From Treponema sp. (GTDB lineage: Bacteria > Spirochaetota > Spirochaetia > Treponematales > Breznakiellaceae), in assembly GCA_009777735.1 (NCBI GenBank), contig WRLF01000014.1:1-64000 (forward strand): a stretch of 64,000 nt of DNA, in the 5' to 3' direction. The notes beneath the pieces were generated by a model that saw only the letters and a program-made list of their open reading frames with translations, did no database searches and was not told where the DNA came from. Position numbers and translations under genes: made by a program. Shown one piece after another: positions 44,813 through 53,283 of this stretch (position 1 is its first letter; every line of letters begins with the position of its first letter).

Positions 44813-45984
44813 TGTTTCGAATCAGAACAATGAACAAAATTTCCCCGTTCGGACTGGAATTATTTCCCTGGGATAAATATGAGATAGCAAGTGAAATTCC
44901 CAATCCCGATGCGATTTTGGTACGCAGCGCCGATCTGCATAAAACGGAAATTCCCGATTCGGTGCTGGCAATTGCCCGCGCCGGAGCCGGTGTAAACAAT
45001 ATTCCCATCCCTCAATGCAGCGAAAGGGGGGTAGTGGTGTTCAACACCCCCGGCGGAAATGCCAATGCGGTAAAAGAACTGGCCATTGCCTCTCTAATTC
45101 TTGCCTCTCGGGGCATTATCGACGGAATTCGCTGGACCGCGTCAATCGCCGATAAAGCGGATCAAGTCCCCGATCTTGTTGAGAAAGAAAAATCGAAATT
45201 CGAGGGGCCGGAACTGCTGGGTAAAACACTCGGTATTATCGGACTGGGGGCCATTGGTGTAATGGTGGCAAATGATGCGGTCTCGTTGGGGATGCACGTT
45301 ATCGGTTTCGATCCTTTTATTTCAGTTGATGCCGCCTGGAACCTTTCCCGCGAAGTAACCCGCGCAGATACGCTGGAGGGACTATTATCCCGTGCGGATT
45401 ACATCTCCCTGCATATTCCGTTAAGTGACGCGACAAAAGGCATGCTTGATGCGGAAAAATTCCGTCTGATGAAAAAAAATGCCCGCATAATCAACCTTTC
45501 AAGGGGCGGGCTTGTTAACGAATCAGCCGTCATCAATGCGCTCAATTCGGATAAACTTGCTGCTTATGTGACCGATTTTCCATCCGCCGAACTGCTTGCC
45601 TGCAAAAACGCTGTATGTATACCGCATCTGGGAGCGTCAACTCCCGAAGCGGAGGATAATTGTGCTGTCATGGCGGTAAAACAACTGATGAATTTTCTGG
45701 AAAACGGCGGAATTCGCAATTCGGTAAATTATCCCGGCTGCAGGATGGATCAGAGCGCACCATACCGGCTGCTTGTCTCAAACCGGAATATTCCCAACAT
45801 GGTCGGGCAAATTACCACGATTCTTGCCGGTGCAAATATAAATATTACCGATCTCATCAACCATCACCGGAATGATTTTGCCTACAATATTATTGACACT
45901 GAACAGCAAATACCCGATGCATCGCTGGATCAGCTCAGGCAGATCGATGGTGTAATTCGTGTCAGGGTTATTGAAAATGAGTAA
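44809..45984 (+). CDS. serA: D-3-phosphoglycerate dehydrogenase
   Basis: 391 residues. NAD-binding GLGAIGVMVANDA, the Arg in NLSRGGLVNE and the catalytic His in CIPHLGAS identify the dehydrogenase. The C-terminal ~70 residues form an ACT domain (VSNRNIPNMVGQITTILA), the usual serine feedback site. It oxidises 3-phosphoglycerate with NAD+, which gives Rex control a metabolic sense. The ATG overlaps the serC stop. ATG 44812 is equally possible. Confidence 0.96.
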   Translation: MMFRIRTMNKISPFGLELFPWDKYEIASEIPNPDAILVRSADLHKTEIPDSVLAIARAGAGVNNIPIPQCSERGVVVFNTPGGNANAVKELAIASLILASRGIIDGIRWTASIADKADQVPDLVEKEKSKFEGPELLGKTLGIIGLGAIGVMVANDAVSLGMHVIGFDPFISVDAAWNLSREVTRADTLEGLLSRADYISLHIPLSDATKGMLDAEKFRLMKKNARIINLSRGGLVNESAVINALNSDKLAAYVTDFPSAELLACKNAVCIPHLGASTPEAEDNCAVMAVKQLMNFLENGGIRNSVNYPGCRMDQSAPYRLLVSNRNIPNMVGQITTILAGANINITDLINHHRNDFAYNIIDTEQQIPDASLDQLRQIDGVIRVRVIENE

Positions 45985-46006
45985 CATAGGAAATTAGGAG
46001 GGGGTT

Positions 46007-46987
46007 TTGAACTATAAAAAGATTATTTTTAAGATGAAACTTTGGCAGCATGCGAACCGGAAATCACACAACAGAATCGAATGTAAATTAAATGTTTTGC
46101 AGCCGGAATTCCGTGAAATTCCGGTGTTTTTTGGTTGTCTGTGGTCATTGTTTTTGTGCGCTTTACTAACGGTACAATTAATCAAATTGCCGGTACAATT
46201 ACTATATCCGGCTGTACAGCTTGAAATAACAGATATTGCGCATGACTGTTTAGCTGAGACTGAGGAAGAATTCGATGCAATGTCTTATGATGAATTTGCC
46301 GGAGAAAATATAAACGGACATTTTTTTATCGCGGTTAATGCTCATTTATTTACCCAGTCTGAACCCGAATACGGTGATACCATCCTTGAGATGTATCGGC
46401 AGCCAAAAACACGCGATATTGTATTGGCTTTTTTTGGGGAACTTTGCCAGTCATCTGAGATTGCGGAAATAATTCTTGCCAATACGGATGTGTTTAATAT
46501 ACCGCCGGCTCTTGCCTTTGCCCTTGTCTGGGAAGAAAGCCGTTTCAATCCGCTGGCTGTAAACACCAGAAATAAAAATGAAACCGTTGACCGGGGGCTG
46601 TTTCAGTTAAACAGCCGTTCGTTTTCTCATTTGGAGCTTTCTGCCTTTTTCAATCCGCAGTTGAATGCTTATCACGGATTGAGATATTTGCGCTATTGCA
46701 TGGATACGGGCGGCACGGAGATTGCCGCACTTGCCATGTATAATGCAGGAACGGGCAGGGTAAGCAATACAGGCACGCCAAAATCGACTTTGGATTATGT
46801 CAGCCGCATTCTTTCCAACCGCAGTAAAATAGAAAACATCTTCTTTCAGATGGATTCACATTTTCAGGAAATGCTGAGTGAAGATGTTAATACAGAGCCT
46901 GAACTGGAAATCGAACTCGAACTTACCTATGAAGAACCTGAGCGTTCCCGGCTTGCCGCCCTTTTAGTGCCTCTGGGCATCCGGTAA
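46007..46987 (+). CDS. Membrane-anchored lytic transglycosylase (SLT type)
   Basis: 326 residues. One membrane segment lies about 40-65. The SLT-type domain (about 165-285) has the catalytic Glu in VWEESRFNPLAV, GLFQLN and ALAMYNAGTGRV. It would cleave peptidoglycan glycan strands in the periplasm. The C-terminus is acidic, with repeated Glu-Leu. The start is TTG with AGGAGGGGG upstream. It lies 22 bases after serA on the same strand. Confidence 0.88.
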   Translation: MNYKKIIFKMKLWQHANRKSHNRIECKLNVLQPEFREIPVFFGCLWSLFLCALLTVQLIKLPVQLLYPAVQLEITDIAHDCLAETEEEFDAMSYDEFAGENINGHFFIAVNAHLFTQSEPEYGDTILEMYRQPKTRDIVLAFFGELCQSSEIAEIILANTDVFNIPPALAFALVWEESRFNPLAVNTRNKNETVDRGLFQLNSRSFSHLELSAFFNPQLNAYHGLRYLRYCMDTGGTEIAALAMYNAGTGRVSNTGTPKSTLDYVSRILSNRSKIENIFFQMDSHFQEMLSEDVNTEPELEIELELTYEEPERSRLAALLVPLGIR

Positions 46988-46988
46988 T

Positions 46989-47240
46989 TCAGAATCGTTT
47001 GGCATATGTCTCGGCGTATGCCCTTAAAAATGCTTCTTCTGCTTCCCTAACCGCCTGTCTGATGTAGCCGGCGCCGTTATGATCTGCGGCCCAGGCATCC
47101 ATCAGGTCAATAGGCAAGGCATTGAGCTTTCCTATAAATGTTGTTCCCTGTTGCTCGAAAACAACTTCGATGTTACTGCCGTCATGCCGGCATTTAAGGT
47201 TTTCCGGATCAGGTATCCATTTTCCGTTAGTAGTTGTCAT
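46989..47240 (-). CDS. Small hypothetical protein
   Basis: 83 residues, soluble, no signal. GAGGG precedes the ATG, and a plausible promoter is present on this strand (TTGCTT at 47285-47290, 17 bases, TATATT at 47262-47267). The N-terminal half is beta-like, the C-terminal half helical (AVREAEEAFLRAYAETYA). No family recognised. Confidence 0.6.
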   Translation of the reverse strand: MTTTNGKWIPDPENLKCRHDGSNIEVVFEQQGTTFIGKLNALPIDLMDAWAADHNGAGYIRQAVREAEEAFLRAYAETYAKRF

Positions 47241-47261
47241 ATTCCCTCTCCCTATACTTAA

Positions 47262-47290
47262 AATATATGAATATTTTACTGCTAAAGCAA
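47262..47290 (-). promoter_or_regulatory. Promoter of the small hypothetical gene
   Basis: On the minus strand, -35 TTGCTT (47285-47290), a 17-base spacer and -10 TATATT (47262-47267). Confidence 0.55.
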
Positions 47291-47358
47291 ATTTCCGGGG
47301 ATATATTATTTTCCCCCCATCTCTTCCATTTCTTCTTTTTTTTACTTATACTAATACT

Positions 47359-48468
47359 GTGAAAACAAACAGGAATATACATATAGTTCTCGGAATTGTG
47401 TTTTTTTCCGTGTATTTTGTATGTGCGGCAAGGCCCATACCACAGGAGACGATTTTAATTCCCCGATGGCTTGTTTCCCTTGAATCGGGTAACCCTATAC
47501 CTCTGGGTGACAGTTCGTTAAGGGCGCTCCATAGGCAATGGGATGATCGCAGTTTGATCCCGTTTGAACTTGGCGGGCGGTTCGGATATTTTGACCGGGA
47601 AGGCCGTTTTTCCATCAATCGGGCAAAACGATTCAATGTTTCGCTGTCAGCGGATCGCTGGGCGGAATATAACGAGGAACCGGATAGCATTGAAATTTTC
47701 AGCAATAACGGTGAAATGCTGACAATAATCAATGATCCCAGGGGTTATCCGTTTTTTCTGGACGGAAGAACATTTCTTATCGGCAGTGATCAAACTGCCA
47801 TTTCGCAGGTTGATGATGCCGGCGCGGTAAATTGGGTTTATGAATTTGCCAGCCTGCTTATTGATGTAGATGCTGCAGCGGGTCTGGTACTTGCCGGATC
47901 TTTCGATGGCGTTGCGGGGGTATTGGACAGCAGCGGCCGGCAGGTGTTTTCTTTTGATCCCGGAGGATCCCGTTATGCGATTATTCTGGGATGTGCCATA
48001 TCCGGTGACGGTTCAAAAATAGCCCTGATTTCAGGTATTAATGCCCAGCGCTTTCTTTTACTGGAGCGGTTTGGCTCAACCGGCAGCGACTACAAAGTCG
48101 TTTATCATGAGTTTCTTACCAGTGATTTCCGGCGGCCTGTGAATGTCTCGTTTATTGATAATGATCGCTGGATAGTTTTTGAGCGCGAAAACGGCGTGGG
48201 TTTTTTTAATGTCGGCTCCAGGCGGTCGGGAAAAGTGAATTTAAAGGGGAATGTTATCACCGTTGATGGTTCAGGCGGTCAAAATCTGGTTTTTGCCATT
48301 GTCTCTTTGCCTTCGGGCGGCAAAGAACTCGTTGGCATTAAACTTCCCGACAAGGTAATAATTGAAGCCCCTTTTAAAAATGATGATGTTTTTTTGGGCA
48401 GGTTGGATTCGCGCCTGTTTATCGGAGGCGGACAGACTTTGATTTCATTTGATGTGGAAAAAAGGTAG
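47359..48468 (+). CDS. Exported beta-propeller-like protein
   Basis: About 369 residues from GTG 47359, the last start before a signal-like hydrophobic stretch (NIHIVLGIVFFSVYFVCAA). The frame extends further left, but that part overlaps the divergent small gene and promoter. The mature part alternates short beta strands with turns (VDDAGAVNWVYEF, AGVLDSSGRQVFSF, KIALISG), as in WD40/PQQ-like propellers. No enzyme motif was seen. It is followed after eight bases by the LytM-like gene, so both may act in the envelope. The start codon lacks a clear SD. Confidence 0.65.
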   Translation: MKTNRNIHIVLGIVFFSVYFVCAARPIPQETILIPRWLVSLESGNPIPLGDSSLRALHRQWDDRSLIPFELGGRFGYFDREGRFSINRAKRFNVSLSADRWAEYNEEPDSIEIFSNNGEMLTIINDPRGYPFFLDGRTFLIGSDQTAISQVDDAGAVNWVYEFASLLIDVDAAAGLVLAGSFDGVAGVLDSSGRQVFSFDPGGSRYAIILGCAISGDGSKIALISGINAQRFLLLERFGSTGSDYKVVYHEFLTSDFRRPVNVSFIDNDRWIVFERENGVGFFNVGSRRSGKVNLKGNVITVDGSGGQNLVFAIVSLPSGGKELVGIKLPDKVIIEAPFKNDDVFLGRLDSRLFIGGGQTLISFDVEKR

Positions 48469-48476
48469 AAAGATAC

Positions 48477-49358
48477 ATGAAGAATGAAGTTCAGAAAACA
48501 AGTCTGATAACAGTCTTGTTGTGTGTATGTGCCGTTGCATGGACAATGGAATGGCCTTTGCCGGAAGCGGAATTGATTCGAAATTTCGGCTATAACGATC
48601 GCGGCAGGCCGGTTCTCGGGTTTGTATTTGAAGGAGACGGGCAAGTGCTTGCCGCCGATACCGGAGAACTTATTTTTTCCCGGTCAGAGAAGAATACCGC
48701 TTCCCGCCTGCCGTCTGCGTTAGGCGCATGGTCGGCAATCGATCATGGTGACGGGCTGGTTAGTATTTACGGACGGTATAAAGATGAAGATACAGTACAA
48801 CCGCGGCAGCGTGTAAACACGGGAATGCCGGTTGCTACAGCGGGGAGATCCGGCTGGTCGGGAAGAGACGGTTTGTATTTTATGCTGTATGACCGCAGGG
48901 AACGGCGTTGGGTGAATGCATCCATGGTTATCAATCCTCTTCCCGATACCCAACCACCGCAGATCTTTGGAGTACAGCTTCGTAATACGGGGAACATGAC
49001 TGAAGACAGGGTTATTGAAGTCAACCAGCTGAGGAATATAGGCCAGGGCAGGTATGCTGTTTCGGTAAATACCATAGATACACAGTTTGAATCAAGGGGA
49101 TTACCGCTTGCGCCTCACAGGATTGTCTGTTCGATCAACGGCGAGGAAGTGGGGGTTTTATCATTTGAAACCATCAGTACATGGGATGGCCGGCTGATGG
49201 TTAACCGCAACGGACTGTTTCCGGCACAGCGTGTATATGCCAATCCGTTTGAAATTGCCGAGGTGCAGTTTAACAGGGGGCAGGCGCAGCTTGAAATAAT
49301 AGTGTATGACATTGCGGGTAATTCGCAAAACACCAATGTCCGGATAATTATTGATTGA
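48477..49358 (+). CDS. Exported LytM/M23-like protein without catalytic residues
   Basis: 293 residues. The signal ends near VAWTMEW. Residues about 38-110 resemble the core of M23 peptidases (GQVLAADTGELIFS, then AIDHGDGLVSIYGRY). Of the usual metal ligands, the HxH motif is broken (HGDGLVSIYGRY keeps the first His only), and no HxxxD was seen. Such degenerate LytM factors activate amidases in other bacteria. The C-terminal half is a beta domain. It is four bases before the methyltransferase gene and eight after the propeller gene. Confidence 0.68.
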   Translation: MKNEVQKTSLITVLLCVCAVAWTMEWPLPEAELIRNFGYNDRGRPVLGFVFEGDGQVLAADTGELIFSRSEKNTASRLPSALGAWSAIDHGDGLVSIYGRYKDEDTVQPRQRVNTGMPVATAGRSGWSGRDGLYFMLYDRRERRWVNASMVINPLPDTQPPQIFGVQLRNTGNMTEDRVIEVNQLRNIGQGRYAVSVNTIDTQFESRGLPLAPHRIVCSINGEEVGVLSFETISTWDGRLMVNRNGLFPAQRVYANPFEIAEVQFNRGQAQLEIIVYDIAGNSQNTNVRIIID

Positions 49359-49361
49359 CGA

Positions 49362-50261
49362 ATGGAGCGGGTGACGGTAAAAACATGGTCAACTCCGGTG
49401 GTAGCGGAGGAACAGGAACATATACCCTGCACCTTGTGCGGAGGTAATAAATTCAAGCCGTCTCTTTCCTGCAGCGGCTTTTCTTATGTTAAATGCTGTA
49501 AATGCAGCCTTGTTCAGGTTAACCCTCAGCCGCCGGCGGTTATTGTAGAAAGACGTTACAGTGAATTCTTTGGTAATGACTATTTATCCTATGAACTCAC
49601 CAATGAAGCTTCTTTTCTTGAACTGCAAAAACGCGGGCTTAAGGATGCCGGATTTTTTTATCATGAAAAAAAAATAATGAAAAAAAAAGAGACACCAGGT
49701 ATTTTGGATATTGGCTGCGCCACAGGGGCTTTGCTTGATTTTCTGAAAGAACGCGGCTGGCAAACCACAGGGGTTGAAATATCCCCTGCTGCCGAATATG
49801 CACGAACCCGCCGCATGCTTGACGTTAAGTCTGAGAACCTGGAAAAATGTCATTTTCCCGGCGAATCCTTCGACATGGTTCTGGCTTCACACTTGATAGA
49901 ACACCTTAACAATCCGATGGCGTTTTTACATGAGGTTTGGCGGATAATGCGTCCCGGCGCACGCCTCATGCTTACCACGCCAAACATTGACGGGATGCAG
50001 GCGCGGTTGTTTGGCAGCCGCTGGCGATCGGCTATTTTTGACCACTTGTATCTTTTTTCGGCACAAACCCTCAGGAAAATGCTCAAGGCGGCAGGTTTTG
50101 TTACGGAAGGAGTGTACACCTGGGGAGGCCTTGCTGCCGGAACGGCGCCGCTGCCGCTGAAACGCCTTGCCGATATAACCGCAAAGGCTTTAGGTTTTGG
50201 TGATGTTATGCTGGTAAAAGCACGGAAAGTTAAAAGGGAAGAGGGAAAAGTGAAAAGTTAA
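49362..50261 (+). CDS. SAM-dependent methyltransferase with N-terminal zinc-binding motif
   Basis: 299 residues. Residues about 22-55 hold CTLCGG and CCKCSLV, a zinc-ribbon-like pair. The class I methyltransferase core begins with LDIGCATGALLDFL and includes VLASHLIEHLNNP. This type (Methyltransf_11/23 with N-terminal Cys motif) often acts on sugars or lipid-linked glycans. The C-terminal residues KVKREEGKVKS are encoded by a period-7 array (50226-50260). Substrate unknown. Confidence 0.82.
   Translation: MERVTVKTWSTPVVAEEQEHIPCTLCGGNKFKPSLSCSGFSYVKCCKCSLVQVNPQPPAVIVERRYSEFFGNDYLSYELTNEASFLELQKRGLKDAGFFYHEKKIMKKKETPGILDIGCATGALLDFLKERGWQTTGVEISPAAEYARTRRMLDVKSENLEKCHFPGESFDMVLASHLIEHLNNPMAFLHEVWRIMRPGARLMLTTPNIDGMQARLFGSRWRSAIFDHLYLFSAQTLRKMLKAAGFVTEGVYTWGGLAAGTAPLPLKRLADITAKALGFGDVMLVKARKVKREEGKVKS
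50226..50260. repeat. Period-7 array, purine-rich, five units
   Basis: AAAGTTA, AAAGGGA, AGAGGGA, AAAGTGA, AAAGTTA in phase, ending at the methyltransferase stop codon. It is inverted relative to the array at 50318. Confidence 0.85.
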
Positions 50262-50317
50262 TGAACATGATTAGCAAGCCGATCTGGTTTACCACGGGCA
50301 GACTGCGTACAACAGCA

Positions 50318-50352
50318 CTCTAACCTTTTACCTTTTACCTCTTAACTTCTCC
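50318..50352. repeat. Period-7 array, pyrimidine-rich, five units
   Basis: CTCTAAC, CTTTTAC, CTTTTAC, CTCTTAA, CTTCTCC in phase, ending next to the stop codon of the leftward zinc-ribbon gene. With 50226-50260 it forms an imperfect inverted repeat around a 57-base centre; the pair could act as a bidirectional terminator. Confidence 0.85.
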
Positions 50353-50353
50353 T

Positions 50354-50644
50354 TTAGCCCTTTTTGGCTTTTTTAACCGGTGTTTTGGATTTTGCCTTTG
50401 CTGCCGCTTTTTTTTGTTTCGCGTATTTTCTGTTTAATACAAGCATATACTCGCAGCATTTTGTGCATAGGGTCCGGCTTTTTTTTGTCCTGCCGCCGCA
50501 GCGGGGGCATTTACCAAGGCTTAAGCGTTCCTGGTATCTTTCACGTCTTTTTTCATTTACTTCGTCTTTGTGTAATTTAAGGTATTTTCTTTGCCTGAGC
50601 CTGTTGTTTTCACGTGCTTTTGCCTCACGTGTTTTTTTATCCAT
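50354..50644 (-). CDS. Small basic zinc-ribbon protein
   Basis: 96 residues from ATG 50644, with AAGGAG upstream; the longer frame lacks an SD. The first half is a very basic helix (Arg, Lys, Glu). Then CPRCGG and CTKCC give two CxxC pairs for one zinc, followed by a Lys/Ala-rich tail. It is likely to bind nucleic acid. Similar zinc motifs with RRxER-type helices occur in HNH-associated and phage proteins, but no nuclease motif is present. Confidence 0.65.
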   Translation of the reverse strand: MDKKTREAKARENNRLRQRKYLKLHKDEVNEKRRERYQERLSLGKCPRCGGRTKKSRTLCTKCCEYMLVLNRKYAKQKKAAAKAKSKTPVKKAKKG

Positions 50645-50762
50645 AATTATGTACTCCTTATTAATATATTGTACCTTCTTTTTATGAAATTGCAAGCGGA
50701 AAACAGGTGCTGCCGCTTGTATTTTTTTTTCAAGCCTATTATAATAATAACATACGAGGTAA

Positions 50763-51575
50763 ATGATGAAACAATTAATGAGTAATAGCCTGTTATGTGC
50801 CATATTTTTCCTGATTCCCTCTGTTTTTGGTTTTGCAGAGTTTGAACCGGAATTATACGAACCCGATATGTTTTTCGAAGATACGGAAGCCGATCCTGTA
50901 CAGCCTCCTGCCCGGATAGTTGTGACGGGCGATAATGCGTCACAGCCTGTTGTTGTTATTCAAACTGAGTTTTCTGCCGGAGCAGATGAAGATAAACCGC
51001 CGCCGCCGCCCCTTCCTCTGCCGCTTCCCGAAGGTTTCCCTGCCGATCCGAATACTGCTGTGTCAATCAGGGTTATTATTTCAATAGACGGGCAAGATCA
51101 TGTTTTTGATACAAATGTTTCCAAGAATCCTTCTTCGGAATCACCGACTCAGCCGCCTCCTCCCCGGATGCCGCCGCAGGTTTCAGCGCCTACTTCACGA
51201 TTCCCTACTCGTGCGGCTGCAAGACCGGCAGCTCCCGAGCCTGTACGGTCAGCCATTCCTGAGACAGCGGTTCCTCCTCCTGAACCTGTGCTGCCGTCTC
51301 CCTCGCACACCGACAGGCTGTATTTTTCTGATTCTGCTGCCGAGACGGGGTTAAACCGGGTGCAGGTAGGCTCTTTTGCAATTCCCGTCCTTGCACAGAA
51401 TTATTTTAACAGCCTGCGAATAGCCGGTTTTACTGCAGCAGCCATTGAACATGAACACAATCAAAATGTGTACCGCGTTGTCATTCCGGGAGTAAGACCA
51501 GCGGACGTACCTCATTTGGTACAACGCCTGAGATACGCCGGTTTTGACGATATATGGATACGCAGGGAACCCTGA
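50763..51575 (+). CDS. SPOR-domain envelope protein
   Basis: 270 residues. A signal peptide (SLLCAIFFLIPSVFGFA) is followed by a Pro-rich region of about 150 residues and a C-terminal SPOR domain (about 197-268: NRVQVGSFAIPVLAQNYFNSLRIAGF, then YRVVIPGVRPADV). SPOR domains bind denuded glycan strands at the division septum. It probably acts in cell-wall division or remodelling. The start is ATG-ATG with GAGG just before. Confidence 0.82.
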   Translation: MMKQLMSNSLLCAIFFLIPSVFGFAEFEPELYEPDMFFEDTEADPVQPPARIVVTGDNASQPVVVIQTEFSAGADEDKPPPPPLPLPLPEGFPADPNTAVSIRVIISIDGQDHVFDTNVSKNPSSESPTQPPPPRMPPQVSAPTSRFPTRAAARPAAPEPVRSAIPETAVPPPEPVLPSPSHTDRLYFSDSAAETGLNRVQVGSFAIPVLAQNYFNSLRIAGFTAAAIEHEHNQNVYRVVIPGVRPADVPHLVQRLRYAGFDDIWIRREP

Positions 51576-51608
51576 AAAATTGCTTTGTCCTGAATTTTTA
51601 TTTGTTCC

Positions 51609-52421
51609 ATGACAGCAAATCAAAAAAAAAGCGGATCATTCCTTTACGGACTGGATCCCAGGACAAAACTGCTGTTGGTATTTGTATTTACTTTTTTGGT
51701 TTTTATTGTTGATTCCCTGCCGGTTGCCGCCGCTCAGATGTTGTTTTTTACCGTTCTTTGCCTTTCGGCGGGAATCCCCCTGAAAATAATATTTCCCCAC
51801 CGCAGATTTCTGATATTTTTATTAATATTTATAATTGTATTGCAAGTTCTCTTTGGAAGGGAGTCTCCCGAATCCCGGTATCTTATTTATCCCCTGATTC
51901 CCGACTGGGTACCCCTGCTTGGCGGAAAAGGATCACTCAAACTGAACGGCCTTTTTACCGGACTGATGATTAGCTGCCGCATTGCCGCGCTTACCGTTCT
52001 GCTGCCGGTTCTGACCATGACAACCGAAGCCCGTCATCTTGCCTGCGGTTTAACCAGGCTGGGATTTCCTTACCGTACTGCCCATATTATTACATCAACG
52101 CTTAATCTGATTCCCTCATTTGAAGAAGAAATACGCTGCATTATGGATGCCCGTAAATTGCGCGGAGTTAAGACATTTGAAGAAGGGAGATTTATCGCAA
52201 AACTGAAAGAATATCCCTTGCTTGTTCTTCCCTTGATGATCAAGGCAATGCGGAAAGCGCAGCTGGTCAGCCTCTCAATGGATGCAAGGGCTTTCGGTGC
52301 ATACAAGACCAGAACATGGCTGCCGGAAATCAGAATGTCCGTACGGGATTATTCGGTTTTATCGGCGGGAATTATCTATGCCGTAATGGCAGTAGCCCTG
52401 AATTTTTTTCTGCAAAAGTAA
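51609..52421 (+). CDS. ecfT: ECF transporter transmembrane component EcfT
   Basis: 270 residues, five to six membrane segments. Two conserved coupling motifs are visible, MDARKLRG (about 180) and MDARAFGA (about 226), that contact the ATPases. It is the membrane coupling part of an energy-coupling-factor importer. It is followed by two ATPase genes and a membrane S-component candidate. Confidence 0.92.
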   Translation: MTANQKKSGSFLYGLDPRTKLLLVFVFTFLVFIVDSLPVAAAQMLFFTVLCLSAGIPLKIIFPHRRFLIFLLIFIIVLQVLFGRESPESRYLIYPLIPDWVPLLGGKGSLKLNGLFTGLMISCRIAALTVLLPVLTMTTEARHLACGLTRLGFPYRTAHIITSTLNLIPSFEEEIRCIMDARKLRGVKTFEEGRFIAKLKEYPLLVLPLMIKAMRKAQLVSLSMDARAFGAYKTRTWLPEIRMSVRDYSVLSAGIIYAVMAVALNFFLQK

Positions 52422-52425
52422 ATAA

Positions 52426-53283
52426 ATGACGAATAACATAATCACATTGGATAATGTTTCATTTGCCTATGCCCGTGCGAACAGGTGGGCATTACAAAAC
52501 AACAGCGTGGAAATTGGAGAAGGGGATTTTATCGCGGTAATGGGTGCAAATGGCGCAGGAAAAACTACATTCTGCCGCCTCCTCAATGGATTAATCCCCC
52601 ATTCGCTGGCCGGAAAACTTTTGGGTACGGTAACGGTTGATGGTCTGCAAACCGCGTCAGTTTCGGCTGCGCGTCTTGCCGGAAAGACAGGAATGGCATT
52701 TGATGATCCCGAAGTGCAATTGTTTACCGCGAAAGTAAGCGATGAAGTATCATTTGCTCTGGAAAACCTGCTGATGCCGCCGGAAGAAATAAAAAAAAAG
52801 GTGCAATGGGCGCTGGATGCTGCCGGGCTTGCGGCGTATGCCGGATATGCCCCTTCGGCGCTTTCCGGCGGGCAAAAACAGCGCCTTGCCATCGCTGCTG
52901 CTGTCGCAATGGCCGATAAAGTTCTGGTACTTGACGAGCCAACGTCTCAGCTTGATCCCCGCGGAGCGGGAGAGGTTCTTTCGTTCATACGTGATCTTCG
53001 TGCCCGGCGGAGATTAACGGTTGTAATGGCCACGAACTGCGGCGATGAAGTGGCGGAATTTGCCGATAAAATAATTGTTCTTAAAGACGGCAGACTTGCA
53101 GCGTATGATACTCCGTACCGGGTTTTTGCCGACGGGACATTACTGGCGGACAATACACTGCAATGCCCCCAGGTATCCGAATTGGCCCGCCGCATGGCGT
53201 TTCTTGGCAAGCCTCTACCGTCGTTTCCCATTACAATTCATGAAGCGGAGAAGTCAGTTGTTAACTGGTACGGAAAATACTAA
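52426..53283 (+). CDS. ecfA1: ECF transporter ATPase, first subunit
   Basis: 285 residues. Walker A is GANGAGKTT and the signature is the standard LSGGQKQR, with Walker B VLVLDEPTSQLD. The Q-loop region reads AFDDPEVQ, without the usual Gln, and the switch-His position reads MATNCGDE, with Asn in place of His. So this subunit keeps its signature but has an altered nucleotide site of its own. It follows ecfT by four bases and overlaps the second ATPase gene. Confidence 0.92.
   Translation: MTNNIITLDNVSFAYARANRWALQNNSVEIGEGDFIAVMGANGAGKTTFCRLLNGLIPHSLAGKLLGTVTVDGLQTASVSAARLAGKTGMAFDDPEVQLFTAKVSDEVSFALENLLMPPEEIKKKVQWALDAAGLAAYAGYAPSALSGGQKQRLAIAAAVAMADKVLVLDEPTSQLDPRGAGEVLSFIRDLRARRRLTVVMATNCGDEVAEFADKIIVLKDGRLAAYDTPYRVFADGTLLADNTLQCPQVSELARRMAFLGKPLPSFPITIHEAEKSVVNWYGKY

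Noticed and set aside
47122-47358. N-terminal extension of the propeller gene
   Set aside because: It overlaps a divergent small gene with its own promoter and SD, and the signal peptide begins only after GTG 47359.
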